From: Pseudanabaena frigida
GTDB lineage: Bacteria > Cyanobacteriota > Cyanobacteriia > Pseudanabaenales > Pseudanabaenaceae
DNA length: 64,000 nt
NCBI GenBank assembly: GCA_003242085.1
Contig: QBML01000006.1
Location: 1 to 64,000 of the forward strand
Direction: 5' to 3'
Numbering within the stretch: the first letter of the stretch is position 1; each line of letters starts with the position of its first letter. Made by a program: the position numbers and the translations under genes. Under the pieces are notes generated by a model, which saw nothing but the letters and a program-made list of their open reading frames with translations, had not been told where the DNA came from and ran no database searches. Of this stretch, positions 26,891-36,417 are shown one piece after another.

Positions 26891-27742
26891 TCAATTCGGA
26901 GGCTGAAAAAGATTGCCGAAGTCTAGTTTTGGTTTGCGTGAAGCCATGAAGTTATTCGTTTCATCATCCAATTGCTTGGCAATTTCTGCGTTACTTTTTG
27001 ATGGTGCTGCCGATGACTGCATCATATTGAGTTTGAAGGTGACCTGTTTGACGATGAGTTGCTGAGTGTCGATATCAATGTCAAACTTGACTTTTCGATC
27101 GCCAAGAATTTTTGCTAGTTCATTGTTCACTAGAGATTCTGCTGTACTTTCAATCGGTTGATTGAGTAAGTTGCGATCGCTAAACAAATTCTCCTTGAGC
27201 AAGTCTTCTAGATGCTTATACTGTAATAGTTTAGCCAAGTTCTGGGCGATCGCCGATGCATCAGAACCAATAACCTGTGTTAAAGCATTTTGCCAATCAA
27301 ACTTTGAGCTTACACGCTGAATTAGTGAGTTTACTTCTGATTTACGTAGTTGGGCATTCTCAACCATAGGGATAATCGACAAAATTGTCTCTGGCAAATC
27401 CAGATTTTGATTTGGCTGAAACTTCTGAACGTATGCACTGAGAGTATTAAGAACTTGATTTTCTAGCGTCTGTCGCCATTGATTAACATTTTGAACTAGT
27501 GCATCGGTGCTTGATTCCACAATAGAAGTTGCAACATCTTCTACTTTAAATCGATCTGCAACTTGTTGACTGAGAGTTTCAAATTGTTCAGGAGCAATTG
27601 CTATGGTTCCTTGCTTCTGTTGAAATGTCAAAATCGAGTTAGCGATCGCAAGGACTTCCTCACGAGAATTAAGTGTTTCAAACTTCTTGGCATAGGCTTT
27701 GACACTTTCTATTAGCAATTGTTCTGTATCAATATCACTCAT
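26891..27742 (-). CDS. Conserved hypothetical protein, helical
   Basis: About 283 residues, a soluble and mostly helical protein that I do not recognise. It contains repeated segments with similar hydrophobic spacing around QVADRFKVEDVATSIVES and QRVSSKFDWQNALTQVIG, which could be two copies of one domain. The tail is charged and ends in LDFGNLFQPPN. No signal peptide, membrane segment or catalytic motif is evident. I take ATG 27742 as the start (MSDIDTEQLL); an upstream in-frame ATG at 27808 would add a hydrophobic 22-residue stretch that could be a leader but lacks a ribosome site. Confidence 0.6.
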   Translation of the reverse strand: MSDIDTEQLLIESVKAYAKKFETLNSREEVLAIANSILTFQQKQGTIAIAPEQFETLSQQVADRFKVEDVATSIVESSTDALVQNVNQWRQTLENQVLNTLSAYVQKFQPNQNLDLPETILSIIPMVENAQLRKSEVNSLIQRVSSKFDWQNALTQVIGSDASAIAQNLAKLLQYKHLEDLLKENLFSDRNLLNQPIESTAESLVNNELAKILGDRKVKFDIDIDTQQLIVKQVTFKLNMMQSSAAPSKSNAEIAKQLDDETNNFMASRKPKLDFGNLFQPPN

Positions 27743-27830
27743 GGGACATTTTTTTCGCAGATGTAGCTCGGTGAATGATATCAAAAAAAGAATAGCGTAG
27801 CAATGCAAGTTTAGCCTAGGACATAAAATC

Positions 27831-27873
27831 CAAATAAAGAAAGGCGGTGCTTCGCGCCGCCTTTCTTTATTTG
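27831..27873. repeat. Palindrome, about 20-bp arms, GC-TTC-GC apex
   Basis: Arms 27831-27850 and 27854-27873, one T.G pair near the tip. Left flank CCTAGGACATAAAATC matches the outer ends of sister elements. It ends 4 bp from the gap stop codon and probably terminates that gene. Confidence 0.92.
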
Positions 27874-27876
27874 GGT

Positions 27877-28941
<1,065 letters not shown>

Positions 28942-29065
28942 CTAACCCAAGTTCTATAGTCTAAAAACTCCAAAATCTGGATATGTCAGGGTTTGAATAT
29001 AAATATAGCGATCCCCAACCATAGTATCGGAAATATCTCATTCAATTAGGGACGTACAGTAAAGT

Positions 29066-29122
29066 AAAGAACCAGATTTTTGGTGGCGCGGCTTTGCCGC
29101 GCCACCAAAAATCTGGTTCTTT
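29066..29122. repeat. Palindrome, 27-bp perfect arms, GC-TTT-GC apex
   Basis: Arms 29066-29092 and 29096-29122 around TTT; outer end AAAGAACCAGAT. It lies in the 324-bp gap between gap1 and the 29227 gene, divergent promoters on both sides; I see nothing else there. Confidence 0.96.
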
Positions 29123-29226
29123 ATTAAATTGCAGAAACATTAGTACTTTAGTTAAGCATTAGTTTAAAGGGAAATTGTTTAGTTTAAAGTTGGTACATCT
29201 TAATTTTTTGGATTAGGGTTACTTAT

Positions 29227-29787
29227 ATGAGTTTTTTTAATAATGCTTACTTTCTGAAAACCCAGCAGCCGATCGCTAAAGTGCAAGAAAAACTTGGACA
29301 AACTGAGCGGATTCCTAATTCAGGCTGGCTCATTTGTGATTTTGGCGATAGCTACATTGATGGAGTATTTGAGGGAGAAGAATATCTCACCCAAGCGCTT
29401 TCAGAAGAATTTGGTGAGGTGATTTTCATTGCGATCGATACTAGTAACGATCAATTAGATTATGAGCATTCTCTAGATGGTGTGATTTTGCGGAAACTGG
29501 CTTGGCTTTCCGATGGCTGCCAATCTACTTGGATGTGTGTAGAAGGCGAAATGGAAGATTGGGAACTAACTTCAGTCTTTTCTGCGGATAATTTAAATCG
29601 TACTAGAGAAATGATTCGCTACGATGAGAATCTACAATTGTTGCCTGCTGATGAAATGGAGGTCAAAGAGCAAGAGTTGCAAACTATCTGGCAGAATCAT
29701 CAGTACATGCTTAACGGTCAATTGCCCTTGGGCGATGCCACTCTAGGTATGGTAATTCAGAAATATTTCTTTGATATTGAAATATAA
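29227..29787 (+). CDS. Hypothetical protein
   Basis: A 186-residue acidic, soluble protein that I do not recognise. It is Trp- and Glu-rich, with a central FGEVIFIAIDTSNDQLDYEH and WMCVEGEMEDWELTS. No signal peptide or membrane segment. It begins at ATG 29227 without a clear Shine-Dalgarno. A degenerate member of the palindrome family (about 29790-29842, TTTGGGTTTT on the right) follows its stop. Codon use with HIP1 sites looks native. Confidence 0.6.
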   Translation: MSFFNNAYFLKTQQPIAKVQEKLGQTERIPNSGWLICDFGDSYIDGVFEGEEYLTQALSEEFGEVIFIAIDTSNDQLDYEHSLDGVILRKLAWLSDGCQSTWMCVEGEMEDWELTSVFSADNLNRTREMIRYDENLQLLPADEMEVKEQELQTIWQNHQYMLNGQLPLGDATLGMVIQKYFFDIEI

Positions 29788-29903
29788 AATCCAAGGATTG
29801 TGAGGTGTAGCTTCGTGCTGGCTCACACTCTTTGGGTTTTACGCAAAATCGCGTTAAAGTAGTCCTACATCTAAATATTCAGTCTATTAGGATGACAAAG
29901 ATT

Positions 29904-30668
29904 ATGTCTCGTTTACCCCTTACTTTAGCAACCGCCTTTAGCCGCCGCAACGCTCTCAAGATTATTAGCGGTCTTCACAACTTCGATCGCAACTCCGTGA
30001 AAATGGTCGTGCAAGCAGCCGATCGCGGTGGTGCAACATTTGTGGATATCGCGGCTGATGCTGAACTCATTGCGATCACTAAGGCTAATTGCTCCTTGCC
30101 TGTTTGTGTTTCCGCAGTTGAAGCACACAAATTGGCAGAAGCAGTTGCTAATGGCGCAGATCTAGTTGAAATCGGTAACTACGATAGCTTCTATGCTCAA
30201 GGTCGTGTATTTACCGCCGATGAAATCATTGCTTTGACCGCAGAAACCAGAGCATTACTGCCCCACACTGCAATTTCTGTCACCGTTCCCCATACCTTGC
30301 CACTCGATGAGCAAGTCACCCTCGCTGAGAAACTCGAAGCGATCGGTGCGGACATCATCCAAACTGAAGGTGGTACAAGCTCGGCTCCAATCCATGCAGG
30401 TGTCCTTGGTGCGATCGAAAAGGCATCGCCTACCCTTGCTGCTGCCCATGCCATCAGCCGCGCAGTTTCTATCCCCGTAATGTGTGCTTCTGGCTTGAGC
30501 AATATCACTGCACCAATGGCGATCGCTGCTGGCGCATCTGGTGTTGGTGTTGGTTCCGCAGTTAACCAATTGAATGATGTTGTTTCGATGATTGCGACTG
30601 TTCGCTCTCTTAGAGAATCATTGGGAGAAGCGATTGACAGTAATGTTGCTAATCAGGCGATCGTATAA
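29904..30668 (+). CDS. ycf23: Ycf23 / DUF561 family TIM-barrel-like protein
   Basis: About 254 residues. It matches Ycf23 (DUF561), a family found in cyanobacteria and in red-algal plastid genomes, probably a TIM barrel: ALKIISGLHNFD, GGATFVDIAAD, VCVSAVE, GADLVEIGNYD, IIQTEGGTSS, and the phosphate-binding-like GASGVGVGSAVNQ. The reaction is not known. ATG 29904 is chosen because AGGA lies 11 bases upstream and the conserved sequence starts here; in-frame ATGs at 29892 and 29832 are alternatives. Confidence 0.85.
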   Translation: MSRLPLTLATAFSRRNALKIISGLHNFDRNSVKMVVQAADRGGATFVDIAADAELIAITKANCSLPVCVSAVEAHKLAEAVANGADLVEIGNYDSFYAQGRVFTADEIIALTAETRALLPHTAISVTVPHTLPLDEQVTLAEKLEAIGADIIQTEGGTSSAPIHAGVLGAIEKASPTLAAAHAISRAVSIPVMCASGLSNITAPMAIAAGASGVGVGSAVNQLNDVVSMIATVRSLRESLGEAIDSNVANQAIV

Positions 30669-30770
30669 TTAACTAGTTATCAATTCTTAGCAAGCAAAAT
30701 TTCTAAACCCAAAGGTTGATCGTCCCAAATTTCCTAAAAGTTGGTGCGATCAATCTTTCGCAAACAAGAT

Positions 30771-31199
30771 TCAATTTCCCTCGTTACCAAAATGTTGCTG
30801 TAAAAAATCTTTGGCAGTCATTATTTTAATTTCTTGGTACTCTTCCAAAACTAATAAATCTTGATCGCCAGTAATAATCACATTAGCTTTAGCAGCGATC
30901 GCTGTAGCCAAAACGATATTATCATCTGGATCTCGTAGTTCAGGAACAAATAGTTCTTCAATCGGATATAAAACTACTGACTCCTTAACAAGGCTTATTG
31001 CAGAAGAACTCGTTAAATTTAGAACCTCTAACTTTGGCTGAATTTTCTTCTTATTAAATGTCCTTTCTAATTCATTTAATAATTTTTCAGACATACCAAT
31101 AGTTAATAAGTTCCGTTGTTGCAATATGATGATTTCGTCAGGAATGCCGCCCCAAATAATAGCTGACACCCAAATATTTGTATCTAAAACTACTTTCAT
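30771..31199 (-). CDS. PIN-domain toxin (COG1569-type)
   Basis: A 142-residue PIN-fold ribonuclease. Acidic active-site residues are visible in VVLDTNIWVSA (Asp), LLNELERTF (Glu), RDPDDNIVLATAI (Asp) and VIITGDQDLL (Asp). It belongs to the group labelled putative toxin-antitoxin component, PIN family, which cleaves RNA when freed from its partner. Its ATG overlaps the stop of the antitoxin gene by 4 bp (ATGA), a normal arrangement for coupled toxin-antitoxin operons. Confidence 0.88.
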   Translation of the reverse strand: MKVVLDTNIWVSAIIWGGIPDEIIILQQRNLLTIGMSEKLLNELERTFNKKKIQPKLEVLNLTSSSAISLVKESVVLYPIEELFVPELRDPDDNIVLATAIAAKANVIITGDQDLLVLEEYQEIKIMTAKDFLQQHFGNEGN

Positions 31200-31453
31200 C
31201 TTGATGTATTCTTGCGTACTTCTCTCACAATTTCACAAATTTCTTCGGTTGTAAGAGGATTAGGATCTTCTCCAACTTCGGCTCTCCTTTTTCTTAATTC
31301 ATCCCAGCTAATTTTTGGTACTTTTTTGAGGGTAATTGTATTTTCTGTTGTGACAACCAAATATTGGTCACCACTGGAGAACTGCTCACGAAGTTCTAAG
31401 GGGATTTGTATATTTCCTTCGGGGGTTAAGTTAATAGTAATTGTTTTTTGCAT
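31196..31453 (-). CDS. AbrB/MazE-like antitoxin
   Basis: About 85 residues. The N-terminus MQKTITINLTPEGNIQIP followed by LELREQFSSGDQY is a swapped-hairpin AbrB/SpoVT DNA-binding domain. The C-terminal tail (RKRRAEVGEDPNPLTTEEI) would bind and block the PIN toxin. The pair is expected to repress its own promoter. ATG 31453 is chosen because the domain starts at once; ATG 31474 is also in frame. Confidence 0.85.
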   Translation of the reverse strand: MQKTITINLTPEGNIQIPLELREQFSSGDQYLVVTTENTITLKKVPKISWDELRKRRAEVGEDPNPLTTEEICEIVREVRKNTSR

Positions 31454-31529
31454 TGTAGGTAACCGCCTGTCCAATTAGTTGCTCCAAGTACGAGATATTT
31501 GCTGGAGTCATTACTATTATCCTCTAAGG

Positions 31530-32840
31530 CTACTTTAAGTAGCCCGTACTGTATAGAAACTTTTCCAAAGAAGTAAAGAATTCTTCGCGATCGCTTTCTT
31601 GGTAAATTTTTCTAACTTGCTCCAAACCGTCATCACCTTCATCCAACATATATTTATCTGCCAAATAAGCGGCTAGTGTGCTTCTCAATAAATAAGGATC
31701 GTGTGTAGTACTAAGATTTTTCGATATTCCTTCCATGTCTTTTCTAATTTCTGACTGGAATAGCCTCGTCACATCCAGAAACTCTCCATTATGAAAGTGG
31801 AAGATCCGCAAAGGTTTAACTGATCCCTTAAATCTTGTATCCTCGCTAATAAACTCAATGTCTCCATTATTGTCGAGATCTTTCAAGTGAGGTCTGCTAC
31901 GAAAAAAGTATTCTGATTCATTAGAAATAAATTTTCCATTATCAGAATCGTAATAATAAATTAAATAGATCGAGCAACATTTGTTGCCTCTCGTAAATGA
32001 TTGAAGTATAACCTCAGGTATGCTTTCTTTCTCTAAAGCTTGTATTTGTAAAGTAATTGAAATGCGATGAGAACGATGGTCATTATCTATTAGTGTATCC
32101 AAAATTAGTCTATCATCTTTAAAAATCTGTAAGTTAATATTGCTAATAAAATTATTAGATAAATCAACACCAGATCTAAATGAATTTACTGCTTTTATAT
32201 TATCTAAACTTGAGGTTTGCTTGAATTCATAGTCTATTCGCTCTAATGGAGATAAAAGTAATGATGACGAGAGTAAAAAATTGTCGTCTATTTTTCCTTG
32301 ATAACAATTGTATTCTTGATTGTATTTATAGATTAGATTAGATTTACCGTCGGATGCAATAACTTCTACTTCCCCATCATTATCAATATCTCTAACATCA
32401 AAATATCTGTATAAAAAAAGCGATAAAGTATCTTTCCCTGCACCAATGTATTCGAGATCATGAGAATATTCAAAGTTATCATGAAAAATTTTCTTTGCAA
32501 ATAAAAGTTTATTGTTGCGGTAAATTTTAAACTTTTTTTGATTTATTCTCTGAAGGTCTGATGTTTTCGATTCTAAGAAGTTACTTTCCAGAAAAGAGTA
32601 TTCAGCTATAACATTTCCAGATCTTGTAATTCTCTGCACAAATGTTTTGCCTTCAAAAGACGGAGTGTTTTCTATTTCTAGCGGAATTGAAGAACAATTG
32701 ACAGATTTTGTCTCTTGTTGCACAGGAGTAGTTTTTATTATTGAGACATTAGGAGCAATATTACCTTGAGGATTGTTTTGTCCCGTCAAAATAATCGATA
32801 GCACAAGAGAAAATATTGAGAGAACTATATAATTTCTCAT
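31530..32840 (-). CDS. Secreted hypothetical protein with FG-GAP/VCBS-like motifs
   Basis: A 436-residue protein with an N-terminal hydrophobic leader (YIVLSIFSLVLSIILTGQ), so probably exported. The body is beta-rich and contains two Ca-binding-like loops typical of FG-GAP/VCBS repeats, FDVRDIDNDGEVEVIAS and LKDLDNNGDIEFISED. The rest is unlike any family I know. The coding sequence is AT-rich with few HIP1 sites compared with its neighbours, which may point to recent gain. It stands alone upstream (in transcription terms) of the toxin-antitoxin pair. Confidence 0.65.
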   Translation of the reverse strand: MRNYIVLSIFSLVLSIILTGQNNPQGNIAPNVSIIKTTPVQQETKSVNCSSIPLEIENTPSFEGKTFVQRITRSGNVIAEYSFLESNFLESKTSDLQRINQKKFKIYRNNKLLFAKKIFHDNFEYSHDLEYIGAGKDTLSLFLYRYFDVRDIDNDGEVEVIASDGKSNLIYKYNQEYNCYQGKIDDNFLLSSSLLLSPLERIDYEFKQTSSLDNIKAVNSFRSGVDLSNNFISNINLQIFKDDRLILDTLIDNDHRSHRISITLQIQALEKESIPEVILQSFTRGNKCCSIYLIYYYDSDNGKFISNESEYFFRSRPHLKDLDNNGDIEFISEDTRFKGSVKPLRIFHFHNGEFLDVTRLFQSEIRKDMEGISKNLSTTHDPYLLRSTLAAYLADKYMLDEGDDGLEQVRKIYQESDREEFFTSLEKFLYSTGYLK

Positions 32841-33093
32841 AAATTAACCCTCTCAAAATTCCCTTTATTGTTTTTGATAATGAACTCCAAACCCAAAATT
32901 TAGTCAATGCGAAATCGTATTAAAATCTCTACATCAACAATTGCAAAGTAAATCTTCTCCAACTATGATCGCAAAGCATTCACTGCAAAGACATAATTAA
33001 GTTAGCATAGCTAGAAATTTTCAAAATCTATACAATTTATTTGTCTTTCTCAAGGAATGATCGCTGCTAACTACCCTCTCCTTTGAAACTGCC

Positions 33094-34155
33094 ATGTCAG
33101 CATTGCGTTCAATTATCTGTTCTACCCAAGGAGCGATCGATCTCCAAATTAATGGAGCATTAGGAATTCCCTTTAACGATTTAAATCGCGATCGCGCTGC
33201 TAAGTTACCAGAAATTTGTCGATTTCTCTATCAACAGGGGCTTGATGGATTTTTGCCTACTCTCGTTACTGCCTCTATTGAACAGTTCCATCGATCGCTA
33301 TTCTTCCTAGCTGAAGCGATCGCCGAGCAAAAGCAAAATCCTAATCCCTACGAAGCCAAAATTTTAGGTGTCCATCTTGAAGGCCCCTTTCTGCATCCCG
33401 ACAAACGTGGCGCGCATCCGCAACAACATCTATTACCGCTTAATCTCGATACATTACGGCAGGTATTAGGTGAATACACCGACATTATTAAACTTGTCAC
33501 CCTCGCACCTGAACTCGATCCTTCAGGAGAAACTATCCAGTATTTACGCGATCGCCATATTATCGTCAGCCTAGGTCACTCTACGGCAAATGCAGAACAA
33601 ACGAGAACAGCGATCGCTCAAGGGGCAACGATGGTCACTCATGCCTTTAATGCCATGCCGAGTTTGCATCATCGCGATGTGGGGCTATTGGGAGAAGCGA
33701 TTTTAAGCGATCGGGTTTGGTGCGGATTAATCGCTGATAGTGTTCATGTCTCGCCCGAAATGATCAAACTGCTCTATCGGATGAAAAAACAGATTTTTCT
33801 GGTTAGTGATGCCCTTGCACCCCTTGGTTTACCCGATGGCACTTATCCTTGGGACGATCGCCAGATTACAATTCAAAATGGTACAGCGAGATTACCTGAT
33901 GGCACGCTTTCAGGTACGACACTGCCTCTGATTCATGCTGTCAATAATCTGGTTCAGTGGAATGTTTGTACAGCATCGGAGGCAATTAATTTAGCGATCG
34001 ATATGCCGCGTTATGCAATGAATCTCGCGATCGATCCTGATGCGCCAGTAAGGCTAACTTGGATTCAGCAATCTTTTTCTTGTCAAGTTCAGGAGATCCC
34101 CATATATCCCAGTATTAGATCAGTTCGTCATTTTTTATCTTGTGAAGTCCATTGA
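33094..34155 (+). CDS. nagA: N-acetylglucosamine-6-phosphate deacetylase
   Basis: A 353-residue amidohydrolase that removes the acetyl group from GlcNAc-6-phosphate, feeding amino-sugar recycling. Motifs: GVHLEGPFLHPDKRGAH (metal Glu), SLGHSTANAEQ and VTHAFNAMPSLHHRD (metal His), and the catalytic Asp in LVSDALAPLG. It is slightly shorter than the E. coli enzyme but complete. It ends 8 bp before the stop of the convergent TetR gene. No nagB lies nearby. Confidence 0.94.
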   Translation: MSALRSIICSTQGAIDLQINGALGIPFNDLNRDRAAKLPEICRFLYQQGLDGFLPTLVTASIEQFHRSLFFLAEAIAEQKQNPNPYEAKILGVHLEGPFLHPDKRGAHPQQHLLPLNLDTLRQVLGEYTDIIKLVTLAPELDPSGETIQYLRDRHIIVSLGHSTANAEQTRTAIAQGATMVTHAFNAMPSLHHRDVGLLGEAILSDRVWCGLIADSVHVSPEMIKLLYRMKKQIFLVSDALAPLGLPDGTYPWDDRQITIQNGTARLPDGTLSGTTLPLIHAVNNLVQWNVCTASEAINLAIDMPRYAMNLAIDPDAPVRLTWIQQSFSCQVQEIPIYPSIRSVRHFLSCEVH

Positions 34156-34163
34156 TAAAGAAC

Positions 34164-34739
34164 CTAAAAAATCAATCTTAGGGCACGGCGAACATATGCT
34201 TCCCAAGATTCTGTGGTGGGCGGAAAGATCATAGCGTAAAGCATAATTCCACTCATCGTATCGAAAACCAATCCCGAATCTAAGTCTTGTGGAACCTCAT
34301 TTCTAGATTTTGCCCGTTCGATGACAATATCAAAAGCTTCTCGGCGCGGTTGTAAGTACTTTTTCCAATAAATCTGAGCAAACTCTGAATTACTGGATGC
34401 ACTACTAATAATCATGGAAACAGTTTGTCTTCCCAATGGATTTAGAGAAATTTGAGCAGCATTCTCAATGAGCTTATCAATATCACTTGTCAGATTGCCC
34501 GTATCAGGAATTAATACTTCTTCGCGTATGCTCTCAATGGCATCCGCTATCAACTCCGCTTTACTACTATATCGACGATAAATAGTTGTTTTGCCAACCA
34601 CTGCACGGGAGGCGATCGCCTCAATACTTATCCCATCGAAACCTACTTCACCCAGTAATTCTAAAGCTGCTTGCAGAATTGCCTGATGAGATTTATCACT
34701 GCGAGGTCTTCCTAGTGATTTTTTTTTACCATCATTCAT
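34164..34739 (-). CDS. TetR-family transcriptional regulator
   Basis: A 191-residue regulator. The N-terminal helix-turn-helix is clear: ILQAALELLGEVGFDGISIE, then AIASRAVVGKTTIYRRYSSK. The C-terminal ligand domain is of the TetR_C_11-like type (LGRQTVSMIISSASSNSEF). It is divergent from the Coq4-like gene with only 48 bp between the start codons, and a perfect 10-bp-arm inverted repeat lies in that gap. It therefore very likely represses itself and the neighbour in response to an unknown ligand. Confidence 0.9.
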   Translation of the reverse strand: MNDGKKKSLGRPRSDKSHQAILQAALELLGEVGFDGISIEAIASRAVVGKTTIYRRYSSKAELIADAIESIREEVLIPDTGNLTSDIDKLIENAAQISLNPLGRQTVSMIISSASSNSEFAQIYWKKYLQPRREAFDIVIERAKSRNEVPQDLDSGLVFDTMSGIMLYAMIFPPTTESWEAYVRRALRLIF

Positions 34740-34750
34740 AAGTGTTATTA

Positions 34751-34782
34751 TTATTTACGAAACGATGTCGTATCGTAAATAA
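34751..34782. promoter_or_regulatory. TetR operator candidate
   Basis: Arms TTATTTACGA (34751-34760) and TCGTAAATAA (34773-34782) are perfect complements around 12 bp that contain a further ACGA/TCGT pair. Centred in the 48-bp space between the divergent TetR and Coq4-like starts, where it would overlap both promoters. Confidence 0.75.
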
Positions 34783-34787
34783 AATCC

Positions 34788-35276
34788 ATGAATAAAACGC
34801 CTCAATACAAAAACAAAAATAGCACCCAAACTCTCCGTGAAGGCTTGGAGGAATATTACGCAATCAACCTTCATCTCACACCTCCCGATAGTCAGCCACC
34901 TGAATTTGCCAAAATTTTGCTTGCCCATGATGTCGGTCATGTCATTTATGGCTGTGACACTGGTATGTATGATGAGCTAAAGATCTTGCCCTTATTTTGG
35001 TGGACAAGCGAATGTACTTTTCAAAAATTCCGTGAGATGAGAAAAACTCCTGCTGTTGATGTGATGTATGACGACATGATTCAAGAACATGGGGTGCTTT
35101 GGCTGTATGGCAGTATTTTGAAAGTTCTACCTCCACTTATTCCAGAATTAATTTCAATTTGGTTTAAGACTCATAACCGCAATAAACGATTGCCTTTTTT
35201 AGAATTTCATCCTTTACTGGATCGAACGCTTCTCGATATCCGACAAGAGTTCGATCTGCTGCCACTCATTCATTAA
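34788..35276 (+). CDS. Coq4-like protein with HDxxH-x11-E motif
   Basis: A 162-residue soluble protein. [17 protein letters not shown] fits the zinc motif HDxxH(x)11E of Coq4, which is needed for ubiquinone synthesis and has been linked to C1 decarboxylation. The surrounding [12 protein letters not shown] and the later helices agree with a Coq4-type fold. Cyanobacteria make plastoquinone rather than ubiquinone, so the substrate is open. It is controlled, by position, by the divergent TetR. The last 4 bp overlap the convergent accD stop. Confidence 0.6.
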   Translation: MNKTPQYKNKNSTQTLREGLEEYYAINLHLTPPDSQPPEFAKILLAHDVGHVIYGCDTGMYDELKILPLFWWTSECTFQKFREMRKTPAVDVMYDDMIQEHGVLWLYGSILKVLPPLIPELISIWFKTHNRNKRLPFLEFHPLLDRTLLDIRQEFDLLPLIH

Positions 35277-36247
35277 ACCTCAGAGGCTAAGCTTGCCTCA
35301 GACACAATATCAATTCCCGATTTAACAGCACCATTAAGATGGCGATCGCTAGCAATATCAGCTTGTGGTTGGTGCATTTTTAAAATCATGGCAAGACTTT
35401 GCTTGAGCTTAGTTCTTAGTACAACCGCATCCACAAAACCATGATCGAGTAAATATTCCGACGATTGGAAACCATCGGGAATTTTTTGCTTAAGGGTTTG
35501 CTCGATGACACGCTTACCAGTAAAACCAATCAAAGCTTTTGGTTCAGCCAAAATCAGATCACCAAGCATTGCAAAACTTGCAGTTACGCCGCCCGTTGTA
35601 GGATTGGTTAAAACTGGGATATAGAGTAAATTCGCCTGACGATGGCGCTCCAATGCCGCCGAAGTCTTAGCCATCTGCATTAAACTCAAAATTCCCTCCT
35701 GCATCCGCGCCCCACCAGAAGCACAGAATATTAATGCAGGAAAACGTTTGGCGGTAGCAGTTTCGAGCATACGGGTGATTTTTTCACCCACTACCGATCC
35801 CATACTGCCACCCATAAAACGAAAATCCATTACAGCAAGCGCAGCATCACAACCATCAATCTTGCCAGTGCCAGTAATTACCCCATCACTTAAGCCTGTT
35901 TTTTGCTTGTATTCTTTGATGCGATCAATATATGGCTTACGATCTTTAAAACCTAATGGGTCGCAGGATGTCAAATCCGCATCCATTTCTTGCCATGTTC
36001 CTGAATCAATCAGTTGAGCAATACGCTCGTAAGCATTAACCTGATTATGGTAACCACATTCAGGACAAACCATCAAATTAGTCTTTAAGTCCTTTACATA
36101 CGTCAAAGCACCACAACTAGAACATTTGTGCCACAAACCATCAGGAATTTCCCGTTCTTGAGATTCTTGATTTAGAGTAGGAGTTTTGCGGTGATATGCT
36201 TCACTTGCACGGGAGCGTGTTTCAGCAAACCAATCAAACAGTGACAT
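35273..36247 (-). CDS. accD: Acetyl-CoA carboxylase carboxyltransferase subunit beta
   Basis: A 324-residue subunit that with AccA transfers carboxyl from carboxybiotin to acetyl-CoA, the first step of fatty-acid synthesis. An N-terminal four-Cys zinc ribbon (CSSCG...CPECGY, about 42-65) is followed by the crotonase-like core: [34 protein letters not shown], and [16 protein letters not shown]. The C-terminus has a variable tail. Monocistronic as usual in cyanobacteria. Confidence 0.97.
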   Translation of the reverse strand: MSLFDWFAETRSRASEAYHRKTPTLNQESQEREIPDGLWHKCSSCGALTYVKDLKTNLMVCPECGYHNQVNAYERIAQLIDSGTWQEMDADLTSCDPLGFKDRKPYIDRIKEYKQKTGLSDGVITGTGKIDGCDAALAVMDFRFMGGSMGSVVGEKITRMLETATAKRFPALIFCASGGARMQEGILSLMQMAKTSAALERHRQANLLYIPVLTNPTTGGVTASFAMLGDLILAEPKALIGFTGKRVIEQTLKQKIPDGFQSSEYLLDHGFVDAVVLRTKLKQSLAMILKMHQPQADIASDRHLNGAVKSGIDIVSEASLASEV

Positions 36248-36358
36248 AGCGGCTCACAGTTCACAGGACAGATAGTCATCAATTTCTATAAGATGATGAC
36301 TGTAACAAAGAATACAACTATAACTCTGTAATCATACAGCGGTTTGCGCTTCAGGGAA

Positions 36359-36417
36359 AACTAGTTTTAAAACTGATGGGTGCGACTGAGCTGCGCTCAT
36401 CAGTTTTAAAACTAGTT
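36359..36417 (-). terminator. Palindrome at the dnaK 3' end
   Basis: 20-bp perfect arms 36359-36378 and 36398-36417 (AACTAGTTTTAAAACTGATG), loop of 19 nt with a small inner stem. The right arm reaches the dnaK stop codon. It would act as terminator or mRNA 3' guard. Confidence 0.75.
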
